Notes under the pieces: generated by a model
Told to the model about the DNA's origin: nothing
What the model saw: the letters and a program-made list of their open reading frames with translations, nothing else
The model's database searches: none
Shown here: piece by piece, positions 1-5,555 of the stretch
Layout of the letters: each line of letters begins with the position of its first letter
Numbering within the stretch: the stretch's first letter is position 1
Program-made: the position numbers and the translations under genes
NCBI GenBank assembly: GCA_017560855.1
Contig: JAFZEB010000201.1
Location: 1-9,807 of the forward strand
Length of the DNA stretch: 9,807 nucleotides
Direction: 5' to 3'
Source: Ruminiclostridium sp.
GTDB lineage: Bacteria; Bacillota; Clostridia; Oscillospirales; Oscillospiraceae

Positions 1-8
1 GTCCTTTT

Positions 9-38
9 TGGTCCGAGTGACGGGATTCGAACCCACGG
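9..38 (-). repeat. Duplicated 3' end of tRNA-Pro (acceptor/T-arm fragment)
   Basis: These 30 bases are an exact direct repeat of 166-195, the 3' end of the intact tRNA-Pro gene from the T-arm through CCA. No matching 5' half (a strand able to pair with CACTCGG) is visible to the right of the fragment, so it is not a second complete tRNA. Short tRNA 3'-end duplications are the usual footprint of tyrosine-recombinase integration into tRNA genes, so this may be an old attachment site. A truncated tandem tRNA copy is the alternative. The repeat is seen directly; the integration origin is inference. Confidence 0.8.
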
Positions 39-121
39 GAAAGTCGTGCTGTTGCCCGATTTCCCGCCACGGCGGATTTTATGGCGGCCAAGCCGCCAAC
101 AAGAGGCCGTGGGTTTGTTGG
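36..121. other. Gene-free hairpin-rich segment between tRNA repeats
   Basis: I see no credible protein gene here. Four inverted repeats follow one another: CGGGAAA (36-42) with TTTCCCG (60-66); CCGCC (64-68) with GGCGG (71-75); GGCGGC (83-88) with GCCGCC (92-97) around a 3-nt loop; and CCAACAA (96-102) with TTGTTGG (115-121). The second has only a 2-nt gap, so it may not form as drawn. Neighbouring arms partly overlap, so not all can form at once. The segment lies between two copies of the tRNA-Pro 3' end and past the tRNA terminator. It could be a structured RNA, the end of a mobile element, or chance structure in GC-rich DNA. Confidence 0.45.
100..115 (+). repeat. Inverted 16-bp copy of the tRNA-Pro variable/T-stem region
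   Basis: Positions 100-115 are the exact reverse complement of 187-202, inside the tRNA-Pro gene (3' edge of the anticodon stem, variable loop and 5' side of the T-arm). Most of the copy sits in the loop of the CCAACAA/TTGTTGG hairpin. An RNA read leftwards through here would be complementary to the mature tRNA over 16 nt. Inverted duplication during recombination is the simplest source; an antisense role is speculative. Confidence 0.7.
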
Positions 122-132
122 TAAAACGACAA

Positions 133-164
133 AAGGAGTACTTACAAGAACGTAAGTACTCCTT
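133..164 (-). terminator. Rho-independent terminator of tRNA-Pro
   Basis: A perfect 13-bp inverted repeat (133-145 with 152-164) encloses a 6-nt loop. It lies one base beyond the CCA end of tRNA-Pro. Read on the minus strand, the stem ends in a short T run (four T, two of them in the stem). Position and form fit an intrinsic terminator for the tRNA transcript; the T tract is short, so termination may be incomplete. Confidence 0.75.
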
Positions 165-165
165 C

Positions 166-242
166 TGGTCCGAGTGACGGGATTCGAACCCACGGCCTCT
201 TGGACCCGAACCAAGCGCGATACCAAACTTCGCCACACCCGG
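166..242 (-). tRNA. tRNA-Pro (anticodon CGG)
   Basis: The minus strand folds into a complete 77-nt cloverleaf. The acceptor stem pairs CCGGGTG with CACTCGG (one G-U pair). The D-stem is GCGA/TCGC. The anticodon stem CTTGG/CCAAG has a 7-nt loop that puts CGG at 206-208. The T-arm carries the invariant TTCGAAT loop, the discriminator is A, and CCA is encoded in the gene (166-168). It reads CCG proline codons. A strong promoter lies immediately upstream and a terminator immediately downstream, so it is a single-gene unit. Confidence 0.96.
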
Positions 243-254
243 ATATTCCATAAT

Positions 255-283
255 ATTATACGCAAGTGCTTCTGGAATGTCAA
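255..283 (-). promoter_or_regulatory. Sigma-A promoter of tRNA-Pro
   Basis: On the minus strand TTGACA (278-283) and TATAAT (255-260) are both perfect consensus hexamers with exactly 17 nt between them. An A-rich stretch lies upstream of the -35, as in UP elements of stable RNA genes. The -10 ends 12 nt before the tRNA 5' end. Confidence 0.93.
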
Positions 284-295
284 GGTTTTTCCAAA

Positions 296-325
296 GTATA
301 TTCCCGACCTCCGGGGCATAGAGAT
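296..325 (+). promoter_or_regulatory. Candidate sigma-E-type (mother-cell) promoter
   Basis: GTATATT (296-302) and CATAGAGAT (317-325), 14 nt apart, resemble the sporulation sigma-E pattern (ATA-rich -35, CATA-type -10). Start of transcription near 332 would leave a leader of about 25 nt before the ATG at 357. In Bacillus subtilis the spoIVF operon is sigma-E dependent, which fits the SpoIVFB-like gene downstream. The -10 matches only in part and I see no good sigma-A promoter for this operon, so this is a moderate call. Confidence 0.4.
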
Positions 326-356
326 AGGACAAACCAACCGGAAAGGGGAGGGAAGG

Positions 357-626
357 ATGGCAGCAAAGAAGGGAAAGCGGGAGCCTCTGGCTCCGGGAGA
401 AAAGAGACGGCTCCGTCAGATGGTGGTCTGTCTGGTTCTCTTCGGCATCGTGTTTGTGGGGCGGGGGGTGGACCTGGAGCCGGTGGTCCGGCTGTCCGAC
501 CAAGTGGCCCAGCTGGTCCGTCAGGACACGGATTTCCAGGCAGTCTTTGCCCAGGTGGGGCAGACCGTGGCCCGGGGAGAGGAGTGGCTGAAGGAACTGG
601 CGGGTGAGGATGGGCAGACTCCATAG
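357..626 (+). CDS. Small membrane protein, possible minimal SpoIVFA-like partner
   Basis: This encodes 89 residues. The start is the ATG behind a purine-rich ribosome binding site (GGGGAGGGAAGG, ending next to the ATG); an in-frame extension further left would run through the tRNA gene and is rejected. Residues 4-20 are rich in Lys/Arg, residues 22-38 form one hydrophobic membrane segment, and about 50 mostly polar residues follow, so the N-terminus is probably cytoplasmic. The gene overlaps the SpoIVFB-like protease start by 23 nt. In B. subtilis spoIVFA, encoding a membrane inhibitor/anchor of the protease, sits directly before spoIVFB. Size, topology and position suggest an equivalent partner lacking the C-terminal LytM/M23 domain. 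I recognise no domain, so this is a context-based guess. Confidence 0.7.
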   Translation: MAAKKGKREPLAPGEKRRLRQMVVCLVLFGIVFVGRGVDLEPVVRLSDQVAQLVRQDTDFQAVFAQVGQTVARGEEWLKELAGEDGQTP

Positions 627-1155
627 CACCGGCGGGTTCTGGCTCCTGGTGGGGGCGCTGCTGCTGGCAGCGCCCCTCTCCCTTATGGGGTGGGTCCTTC
701 TGGCCTGTGCCATTCATGAACTGGGACACTATCTGGCCATCCGTGCCTTGGGGGGAGGGGTGGAAGCCCTTCGGCTTACCGGCCTGGGGGCGGTGATGGT
801 CCCACGGGGGATGTTCGGCTACCGGGAAGAATGCCTGATCGCCCTGGCCGGACCTGCCGCCAGTCTGGCGCTGGCTCTGCTGTCGGCTCCGGTGGAGGAG
901 ACCTTGGCCGGGGTCAGTCTGGTCCTTGGCCTCTTCAACCTCCTGCCCGTGGCACCGTTGGATGGCGGGAGGATCCTGCGGGGGCTGGTTTGCCGATGGT
1001 TTGGGCCGGACACAGGGGAGAAAATAAGCGCTTGGGTGACCCGGTTCTTCGCCCTGGCCCTGTCAGGGGCAGGGGTGTGGGTGATGTTACAGGGAGGGAG
1101 TTTTACGCTCCTTCTGTTTGGACTTGTTTTTCTGTGGAAAGGCTCTCTCTTATGA
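604..1155 (+). CDS. SpoIVFB-like site-2 protease (M50 family)
   Basis: A membrane-embedded zinc metalloprotease of 183 residues. The zinc motif HELGH is at 38-42 within a hydrophobic helix, and the second motif NLLPVAPLDGG is at 112-122 with D120 as the expected third ligand. A conserved ALAGPAAS stretch is near 80-87. Length and compactness fit the SpoIVFB branch, whose B. subtilis member cleaves pro-sigma-K in the mother cell. The GTG at 604 is preferred because AAGGAA lies 7 nt upstream; ATG at 610 is possible. The start overlaps the small upstream gene, so the two are probably coupled. The substrate here is unknown, as no sigK is in view. The stop codon lies inside the following terminator stem. 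Confidence 0.88.
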   Translation: MRMGRLHSTGGFWLLVGALLLAAPLSLMGWVLLACAIHELGHYLAIRALGGGVEALRLTGLGAVMVPRGMFGYREECLIALAGPAASLALALLSAPVEETLAGVSLVLGLFNLLPVAPLDGGRILRGLVCRWFGPDTGEKISAWVTRFFALALSGAGVWVMLQGGSFTLLLFGLVFLWKGSLL

Positions 1156-1166
1156 GGGAGCTTTTT
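1142..1166 (+). terminator. Rho-independent terminator overlapping the protease stop codon
   Basis: GCTCTCTC (1142-1149) pairs with GAGGGAGC (1154-1161) around a TTAT loop, with one G-U pair, and is followed by TTTTT (1162-1166) and a second T run. The stem includes the last codons and the stop codon of the SpoIVFB-like gene. It separates the two operons. Confidence 0.85.
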
Positions 1167-1174
1167 CCTTTTTC

Positions 1175-1203
1175 TTGCCACATGGGGGCTTTTTTGGTAT
1201 AAT
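1175..1203 (+). promoter_or_regulatory. Sigma-A promoter of the S2P-scpAB operon
   Basis: TTGCCA (1175-1180, 5 of 6) and TATAAT (1198-1203, perfect) are 17 nt apart. It begins 9 bases after the preceding terminator's T tract. Transcription should start near 1210, about 32 nt before the ATG at 1242. Confidence 0.88.
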
Positions 1204-1241
1204 GTACTATCAACTATGCAAAATGAGGAGGGAGACGGGAT

Positions 1242-1925
1242 ATGGAGCTGATCCACGGGGTGGACTGGTATGGTATGGGGACTATGTTCCTGCGGATCTT
1301 TGCCATTCTGCTGTGCCTGGTGGTCCATGAGGTCTGCCATGGACTGGCGGCCTACTGGCTGGGTGACCCCACTGCCAAGCGGAGCAACCGTTTGTCCCTG
1401 AATCCCCTCCACCATCTGGATATTTTCGGCCTCATCATGATGGTCACCGTGGGCTTCGGCTGGGCCAAGCCCGTGCCGGTGGATCCCCGGTACTTCCGAA
1501 ATCCCAAGAAGGGTATGGCCATCACGGCTCTGGCAGGACCCTTGTCCAACTTTGTTCTGGCCTTTCTGGCGGCCTTCGGAGCCAACGCCCTGGCGGCAGC
1601 TATGACGATCCACGGCCAGATCGGCCTGCTCATGACATTCTTCTCCCTCTGCTATCTGCTGGTTCTGCTGAACATCGGTCTGGGTGTTTTCAATCTGATC
1701 CCCTTCCCGCCCCTGGACGGCTCCAAGGTGGTGGCCATGTTCCTGCCCGACCGGCAGTACATCCGGTGGATGCAGCTGGAGCGGTACGGCATGGTCATCC
1801 TCATGGCCATCCTGTGGTTCGGCTGGCTGGATACCTACCTGTACGCCGCCCGTACCTTCCTGGTGGACTTCATGCTGACCCACACCGAGGGGATCTATTA
1901 CCTGGTGCTGAATCTGTTGGGGTGA
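1242..1925 (+). CDS. Site-2 protease family protein (YwhC-type M50)
   Basis: A polytopic membrane zinc protease of 227 residues. HEVCH (29-33) gives the first two zinc ligands and the catalytic Glu. NLIPFPPLDGSK (151-162) supplies D159. The block with GWAKPVPVD (73-81) and ALAGPLSN (96-103) is typical of the small YwhC-type M50 subgroup, whose substrates are mostly unknown. The start is well set: AGGAGG at 1227-1232 lies 9 nt before the ATG. It is the first gene after a sigma-A promoter and ends 3 nt before scpA. It belongs to a different M50 branch from the SpoIVFB-like protein upstream, being longer with a different region between the motifs, so it is not a recent duplicate. Confidence 0.92.
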   Translation: MELIHGVDWYGMGTMFLRIFAILLCLVVHEVCHGLAAYWLGDPTAKRSNRLSLNPLHHLDIFGLIMMVTVGFGWAKPVPVDPRYFRNPKKGMAITALAGPLSNFVLAFLAAFGANALAAAMTIHGQIGLLMTFFSLCYLLVLLNIGLGVFNLIPFPPLDGSKVVAMFLPDRQYIRWMQLERYGMVILMAILWFGWLDTYLYAARTFLVDFMLTHTEGIYYLVLNLLG

Positions 1926-1928
1926 GCC

Positions 1929-2684
1929 ATGGAGCGACCGGTATACTACATCAAAGGCGTGGTCCAGGAGAAGAATCAGGATGCCGGGGACTTTGTGGGT
2001 CCCCTGGATCTGATCCTCCACCTGCTGCGTAAACATAAGATTGCCATCCGGGATATCCCCCTGGCCGACCTGCTGGAGCAGTATCTGGACTGGATGTCTG
2101 CTCGGCAGGCCATGGACCTGGAGGTGGCGGGGGAGTTCATCGAGATGGCCTCCCAGCTGATGCTCTTAAAAACCAAGATGCTCCTGAAGGAAGAGGACCA
2201 GGAGGCCCAGTCCGAAATGGAAGAACTCATGGCCTCTTTGGAAGCCCGGGAGCGTCACGCCAGTCTGGCCCGGATCAAACAGGTCCTGGGTGGTCTGGAG
2301 CTGGGATACTTGGAAAACCGCCTGAGCTTTCCCAAGCCCCCGGAGCCTACCTTTGCCAAGCGGGTCTATCGCTATGAGCACAAACCTGCCGACCTGACAA
2401 AGGCAGTGGAGGCCTGGCAGGCCCGACAGGGGGCAGCTCTGCCGCCGGATTGGAAAGAGTTTCGGAAAGTGGTCCGTCCGGAACCCTACCGGGTGGAACT
2501 GAAAGCCCGGGAACTGCTGGACCTGCTGGAAGAGGAGGGACCCTCTTCCCTTACCCGGCTCATTGCCCGGAGCGAGAGCCGCTCTGAGGTCACCGCGGTC
2601 TTTCTGGCTTTGCTGGACCTCTGCCGAAGCGGTAAGGTCTGTCTGGCAGGCACCATGGAAGAACCGTTGATCTCTGTATTATAA
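1929..2684 (+). CDS. scpA: Segregation and condensation protein A (kleisin)
   Basis: A 251-residue kleisin of the bacterial SMC-ScpAB complex, which loads near the origin and resolves replicated chromosomes. The conserved N-terminal region is clear: GPLDLILHLLRKHKI at 24-38, then DIPLADLLEQYLDW, then a helix with EVAGEFIEMASQLMLLKTKMLL. This part contacts the SMC neck. A charged, variable middle with ScpB-binding helices follows (about 90-170), and a C-terminal winged-helix region (about 175-251) contacts the SMC head. Length matches the family. It starts 3 nt after the protease gene with GGGGTGAG across that gene's stop, and scpB follows directly. No irregularities are seen. Confidence 0.96.
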   Translation: MERPVYYIKGVVQEKNQDAGDFVGPLDLILHLLRKHKIAIRDIPLADLLEQYLDWMSARQAMDLEVAGEFIEMASQLMLLKTKMLLKEEDQEAQSEMEELMASLEARERHASLARIKQVLGGLELGYLENRLSFPKPPEPTFAKRVYRYEHKPADLTKAVEAWQARQGAALPPDWKEFRKVVRPEPYRVELKARELLDLLEEEGPSSLTRLIARSESRSEVTAVFLALLDLCRSGKVCLAGTMEEPLISVL

Positions 2685-2697
2685 CATAGACGGGGTG

Positions 2698-3246
2698 ATG
2701 GCTTTGGAACAGAATCAATTAAAGAGTGCAATCGAGGCCATCCTCTTTGCCTTGGGGGAGCCAGTGGCCCAGGTCCGTCTCTGCGAAGCGCTGAACGTTT
2801 CGCCTTATCTGGTGGAGGAAGCCTGTATGGCCCTGGCCCGGGACTATGAAGCCCGGGAAGCGGGCATCCGTCTCATCCATCTGGAGGAGAGCTGGCAGCT
2901 GGTCTCGGACCCACAGTGGGGGGACACCGTCCGGCAGCTCCTCTCCCGGCGAAAACCGGATAAACTCTCCCCGGCTGCTCTGGAGACGCTGGCCGTGGTG
3001 GCCTACTTCCAGCCGGTGACCCGTGTCTACATCGACCAGGTTCGTGGGGTGGATTCCTCCCACTCCCTGTCCCTGCTGCTGGACCGGGAACTGGTGGAAC
3101 CTTGCGGCAATCTGGATGCCCCCGGTCGACCCAATCTGTACCGAACCACGGAGGCCTTCCTGCGCTCCTTTGGTCTGGCCAGCCTGGATGACCTGCCCCC
3201 TCTGCCTGAGGAACTGGAACGGGAGGAAGGAGGGGATGACCTGTGA
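2698..3246 (+). CDS. scpB: Segregation and condensation protein B
   Basis: A 182-residue partner of ScpA. ScpB dimers bind the middle of the kleisin and shape the SMC ring. The N-terminal pattern KSAIEAILFALGEPV is the ScpB signature. Two winged-helix domains follow; the second contains ALETLAVVAYFQPVTRVYIDQVRGVDS, the most conserved family stretch. The acidic C-terminal tail (EELEREEGGDDL) is also typical. The start is uncertain between ATG 2698 and the adjacent in-frame GTG 2695; neither has a well-spaced Shine-Dalgarno, and ATG is chosen by codon preference. The gap to scpA is 13 nt, and the last codons hold the ribosome binding site of the next gene. Confidence 0.95.
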   Translation: MALEQNQLKSAIEAILFALGEPVAQVRLCEALNVSPYLVEEACMALARDYEAREAGIRLIHLEESWQLVSDPQWGDTVRQLLSRRKPDKLSPAALETLAVVAYFQPVTRVYIDQVRGVDSSHSLSLLLDRELVEPCGNLDAPGRPNLYRTTEAFLRSFGLASLDDLPPLPEELEREEGGDDL

Positions 3247-3989
3247 CCGAAGTGGTGGGCATATACGCTGCTGTCTCCGTGGGATGGCTCATCTTCCTTG
3301 TGGTCCTGGCCCTGCTTGTCCTGCTGGCCTGTGATCTTCGGCTGGGAGTCCTGGCCTGCTATGACGAAACCGGTCCCTGGGTGAAAGTCAAGGTGGGGCC
3401 CAAATACATCCAGGTCTTTCCCCTGAGGAAGGACCCGGAAGCGGAAGCAAAGAAACAGAAGAAAAAGAAAGCGAAAGCGGCTAAAAAGGCGGCTAAGGAG
3501 GCGAAAAAGGCCCAGAAGCCCCCGAAACCCAAGGTCAAGCGCCCCATCGGCGGTCTGCTGGAGCTGGTATGGGATCTCTTGCCGGTGGTCCAGAATGCTG
3601 CCAGCCGCTTCCGCCACAAGCTCCAGATCGACGACTTGACCCTGGACGTCACCTGGGCCGAGGAGGACCCCGCCGATGCGGCCATCCACTACGGCTACGG
3701 CTGGGCGGCGGCAGAGGCCATCCTGTCTTTCCTGGAAGCAAACTTTGTCATAAAAAACCGCCAGGTGGCCGTCAGCATCGACTTCCTGGCAGAAAAGCCC
3801 CGGGTGTACATCCGGGCAGGTCTTTCCCTCACCCTGGCTCAGATCATGGGTATCGGTCTGCGGACCGGTGTGGGAGCAGGAAAGGTCCTGTGGCACCATA
3901 GAAAAACCATTATTCCGCCTCGGGAACCAAACGGGGCGGGGCAGAAGAAAGGGGAAGCCAACCATGGAAAACAATCGTCCGTTGAATGA
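3243..3989 (+). CDS. DUF2953 domain membrane protein (YtfI-like)
   Basis: A 248-residue protein with one N-terminal membrane segment (about 5-30), a Lys/Ala-rich stretch at 70-100, and a DUF2953-like C-terminal region (about 105-225). The GTG start is well supported by AAGGAGGGG (3227-3235) 7 nt upstream and makes a 4-nt GTGA overlap with the scpB stop. Positive charge follows the membrane segment, so the C-terminal part is probably cytoplasmic. In B. subtilis the DUF2953 gene ytfI is paired with ytfJ/gerW, as here, which suggests a shared role in spore formation or germination. The biochemical function is unknown. The lysine-rich stretch looks like a low-complexity, possibly nucleic-acid- or lipid-contacting linker. 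Confidence 0.85.
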   Translation: MTEVVGIYAAVSVGWLIFLVVLALLVLLACDLRLGVLACYDETGPWVKVKVGPKYIQVFPLRKDPEAEAKKQKKKKAKAAKKAAKEAKKAQKPPKPKVKRPIGGLLELVWDLLPVVQNAASRFRHKLQIDDLTLDVTWAEEDPADAAIHYGYGWAAAEAILSFLEANFVIKNRQVAVSIDFLAEKPRVYIRAGLSLTLAQIMGIGLRTGVGAGKVLWHHRKTIIPPREPNGAGQKKGEANHGKQSSVE

Positions 3990-4365
3990 CATGCTCGCCA
4001 CCACCATCCAGCAGATCCGGGATACCGTAGATGCCAACACAGTGGTGGGTGAACCCATTATGGTGGGTGAGGTCACCCTCATTCCCATCTCCAAAATCTC
4101 CTTCGGCTTCGGTACCGGTGGTTCCGAGTTCCCCGCCAAGGCTGACGCCAACAAGGCAAATCCCTACGGGGGCGGCGGCGGTGCCGGTGTGAAGATCACT
4201 CCTGTGTGCTTCCTGTCCGTGGTGGGCACCAACGTCCGGGTCCTGCCTGTGGCCAGCCCTGTGGAGGGCAGCGTGGACCGTGCCGTGGAGATGATCCCCG
4301 ACATCCTCAACAAGGTGGGCGAGTTCCTGGACAAGAAGAAGGAAAAGTCTGCGGATACCCTGTAA
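3964..4365 (+). CDS. ytfJ: GerW family sporulation protein (YtfJ)
   Basis: A 133-residue soluble protein of the GerW/YtfJ family, which is made during sporulation and in B. subtilis is needed for normal nutrient germination. Recognisable parts are VDANTVVGEPIMVGEVTLIP (about 23-42), PISKISFGFGTGGSEF, a glycine run (NPYGGGGGAGVKITP) and a C-terminal amphipathic helix with a Lys-rich end. The ATG at 3964 is chosen because it follows AAAGGGGAAG and gives the family N-terminus; a longer in-frame reading from 3868 lies inside the previous gene. It overlaps the DUF2953 gene by 26 nt, so the pair is probably co-translated. No signal peptide or membrane segment is seen. Confidence 0.92.
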   Translation: MENNRPLNDMLATTIQQIRDTVDANTVVGEPIMVGEVTLIPISKISFGFGTGGSEFPAKADANKANPYGGGGGAGVKITPVCFLSVVGTNVRVLPVASPVEGSVDRAVEMIPDILNKVGEFLDKKKEKSADTL

Positions 4366-4381
4366 ACATTTGTCCATACTA
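4353..4381 (+). promoter_or_regulatory. Candidate forespore (sigma-G/F-type) promoter for dacF-like gene
   Basis: CATACTA (4375-4381) matches the sigma-G-type -10 exactly and GGATA (4353-4357) matches most of the -35 (4 of 5), with 17 nt between. Transcription would start near 4388 and leave a short leader before GTG 4413. B. subtilis dacF is controlled by forespore sigma factors, which supports the call. Chance occurrence of such short motifs cannot be excluded. Confidence 0.42.
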
Positions 4382-4402
4382 AAAGAGATTCTTTTGGTAT
4401 GG
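4374..4402 (+). promoter_or_regulatory. Strong hairpin reaching the dacF ribosome binding site
   Basis: A 13-bp stem (4374-4386 with 4390-4402, one G-U pair, 3-nt loop GAT) lies between the GerW and carboxypeptidase genes. Its right arm covers the first two bases of the GGAGG ribosome binding site at 4401-4405. No T tract follows, so it is not a standard terminator. In mRNA read through from upstream it should hinder ribosome access or stabilise a processed end. Confidence 0.65.
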
Positions 4403-4412
4403 AGGAATGCCT

Positions 4413-5543
4413 GTGAAACGATATCTAGCAGCCCTGGGGGTGCTCTGCGCCCTGCTGACGGGGCTGAGTACCCAGACCCAAGCGGCGGAGGTTCCGGCGG
4501 TTTCCGCGGCCTCCGCCCTTTTGATGGACGGGGAAAGCGGACGCATCCTGTTTTCCCACAACGCCAATGAACCCCGGGCCATTGCCAGCATCACCAAGCT
4601 CATGACCGCCCTGGTGGCAGCCGAGTGTTTGGAGGACCTGTCCCAAACGGTTACCATCCGGCCCAACTGGACGGGGATCGAGGGGACCTCCCTCTACCTG
4701 AAACCGGGGGAGGAGCTCACCTGTGAGACCCTTCTCTACGGCCTCCTTCTCCACTCGGGAAACGATGCCGCCGTGGCCCTGGCTGAGATCTGCGCCGGGG
4801 ACACCGAGACCTTCGTGGGCTGGATGAACCAGCGGGCAGCCGACCTGGGGATGACCGGGACCCACTTCTCTGATCCCAATGGCCTGGGGGATGAAAACCA
4901 CTACTCCACCGCCCTGGACATGGCCAAGCTGGGAAGGGTCTGTCTGAACAACGACACCGTGGCCCCCATCCTGGCCACCCGGTCCATTACCCTGGAGGGG
5001 CGGAGTTTTACCAATCACAACAAGCTCTTATGGCAGTACCCTGGCTGCACCGGCATGAAGACGGGCTACACCCGGCAGGCTGGCAGGACCCTGGTGTCCA
5101 GCGCCCAGCGGGAGGGACAGGATCTCATCTGTGTGACCCTCAACGACGGGGACGACTGGGCGGACCACACGGCTCTTTTGGACTATGGCTTTGATATCTG
5201 GCCCCGGCAGGAGCTGGTTCGGGCCGGTGAGGTCCTGGGGCAGGTCCGGGTGGAGGGAAGTCTCCTCCGACAAATCCCGGTGACGGCCCGCAAGACCCTT
5301 GGCTATCCCCTGCGTGCAGGGGAGGAGGTCACCTGTGAGGTCCAGCTGCCGGACTCCGTCCAGGCCCCTGTCTATGCGGGGGAGATCGCCGGTTCCGTGA
5401 CCTATTGGCTGGGAGACCGCCAGGTGGGGCAGACCTACCTGGTCTGGGGGACATCCGCCCGGCGTGACGTGATCAGTGGGGACTCGGATCACACCCCCCT
5501 GGGTTTTCTGAAGCGGATGGCAGGGGGCCGCAATAACAAGTAA
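4413..5543 (+). CDS. dacF: D-alanyl-D-alanine carboxypeptidase (DacF/PBP5 type)
   Basis: A 376-residue S11-family penicillin-binding protein that trims the terminal D-Ala from peptidoglycan stem peptides outside the membrane. GTG 4413 is preferred because GGAGG (4401-4405) is 7 nt away; the in-frame ATG at 4407 is only 1 nt from it. A signal peptide spans about 1-25 (KR, hydrophobic core, cleavage near TQAA/EVP). Active-site motifs are complete: S59-I-T-K62, S115-G-N117 and K216-T-G218. A PBP5-type C-terminal beta domain follows (about 265-355). No clear C-terminal membrane anchor is seen apart from a short basic tail. Position after ytfJ and the candidate forespore promoter suggest a role in spore cortex or germ-cell wall; dacF is chosen over dacB from that context only. 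Confidence 0.93.
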   Translation: MKRYLAALGVLCALLTGLSTQTQAAEVPAVSAASALLMDGESGRILFSHNANEPRAIASITKLMTALVAAECLEDLSQTVTIRPNWTGIEGTSLYLKPGEELTCETLLYGLLLHSGNDAAVALAEICAGDTETFVGWMNQRAADLGMTGTHFSDPNGLGDENHYSTALDMAKLGRVCLNNDTVAPILATRSITLEGRSFTNHNKLLWQYPGCTGMKTGYTRQAGRTLVSSAQREGQDLICVTLNDGDDWADHTALLDYGFDIWPRQELVRAGEVLGQVRVEGSLLRQIPVTARKTLGYPLRAGEEVTCEVQLPDSVQAPVYAGEIAGSVTYWLGDRQVGQTYLVWGTSARRDVISGDSDHTPLGFLKRMAGGRNNK

Positions 5544-5555
5544 AAGGAGACGGCT

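Noticed and set aside
9..120. Possible second complete tRNA on the minus strand using the 9-38 end.
   Set aside because: No upstream strand pairs with CACTCGG at the needed distance and no anticodon arm can be drawn.
1..165. CRISPR array suggested by repeated sequence at the left end.
   Set aside because: There are only two direct copies, both tRNA-derived, with no regular spacers.
174..356. An in-frame extension of the 357-626 gene upstream to 174.
   Set aside because: It would translate through the tRNA-Pro gene on the other strand and its promoter; the ATG at 357 has a proper ribosome binding site.
819..2036. Long open frame on the minus strand (405 codons).
   Set aside because: It lies opposite two well-supported M50 genes and the start of scpA; its composition (Gln/His/Gly rich) is typical of an antisense shadow in GC-rich DNA.
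3027..4154. Long minus-strand open frame opposite scpB, DUF2953 and gerW.
   Set aside because: The plus-strand genes have recognisable families and ribosome sites; the antisense product matches no family I recognise and has low-complexity Ser/Arg stretches.
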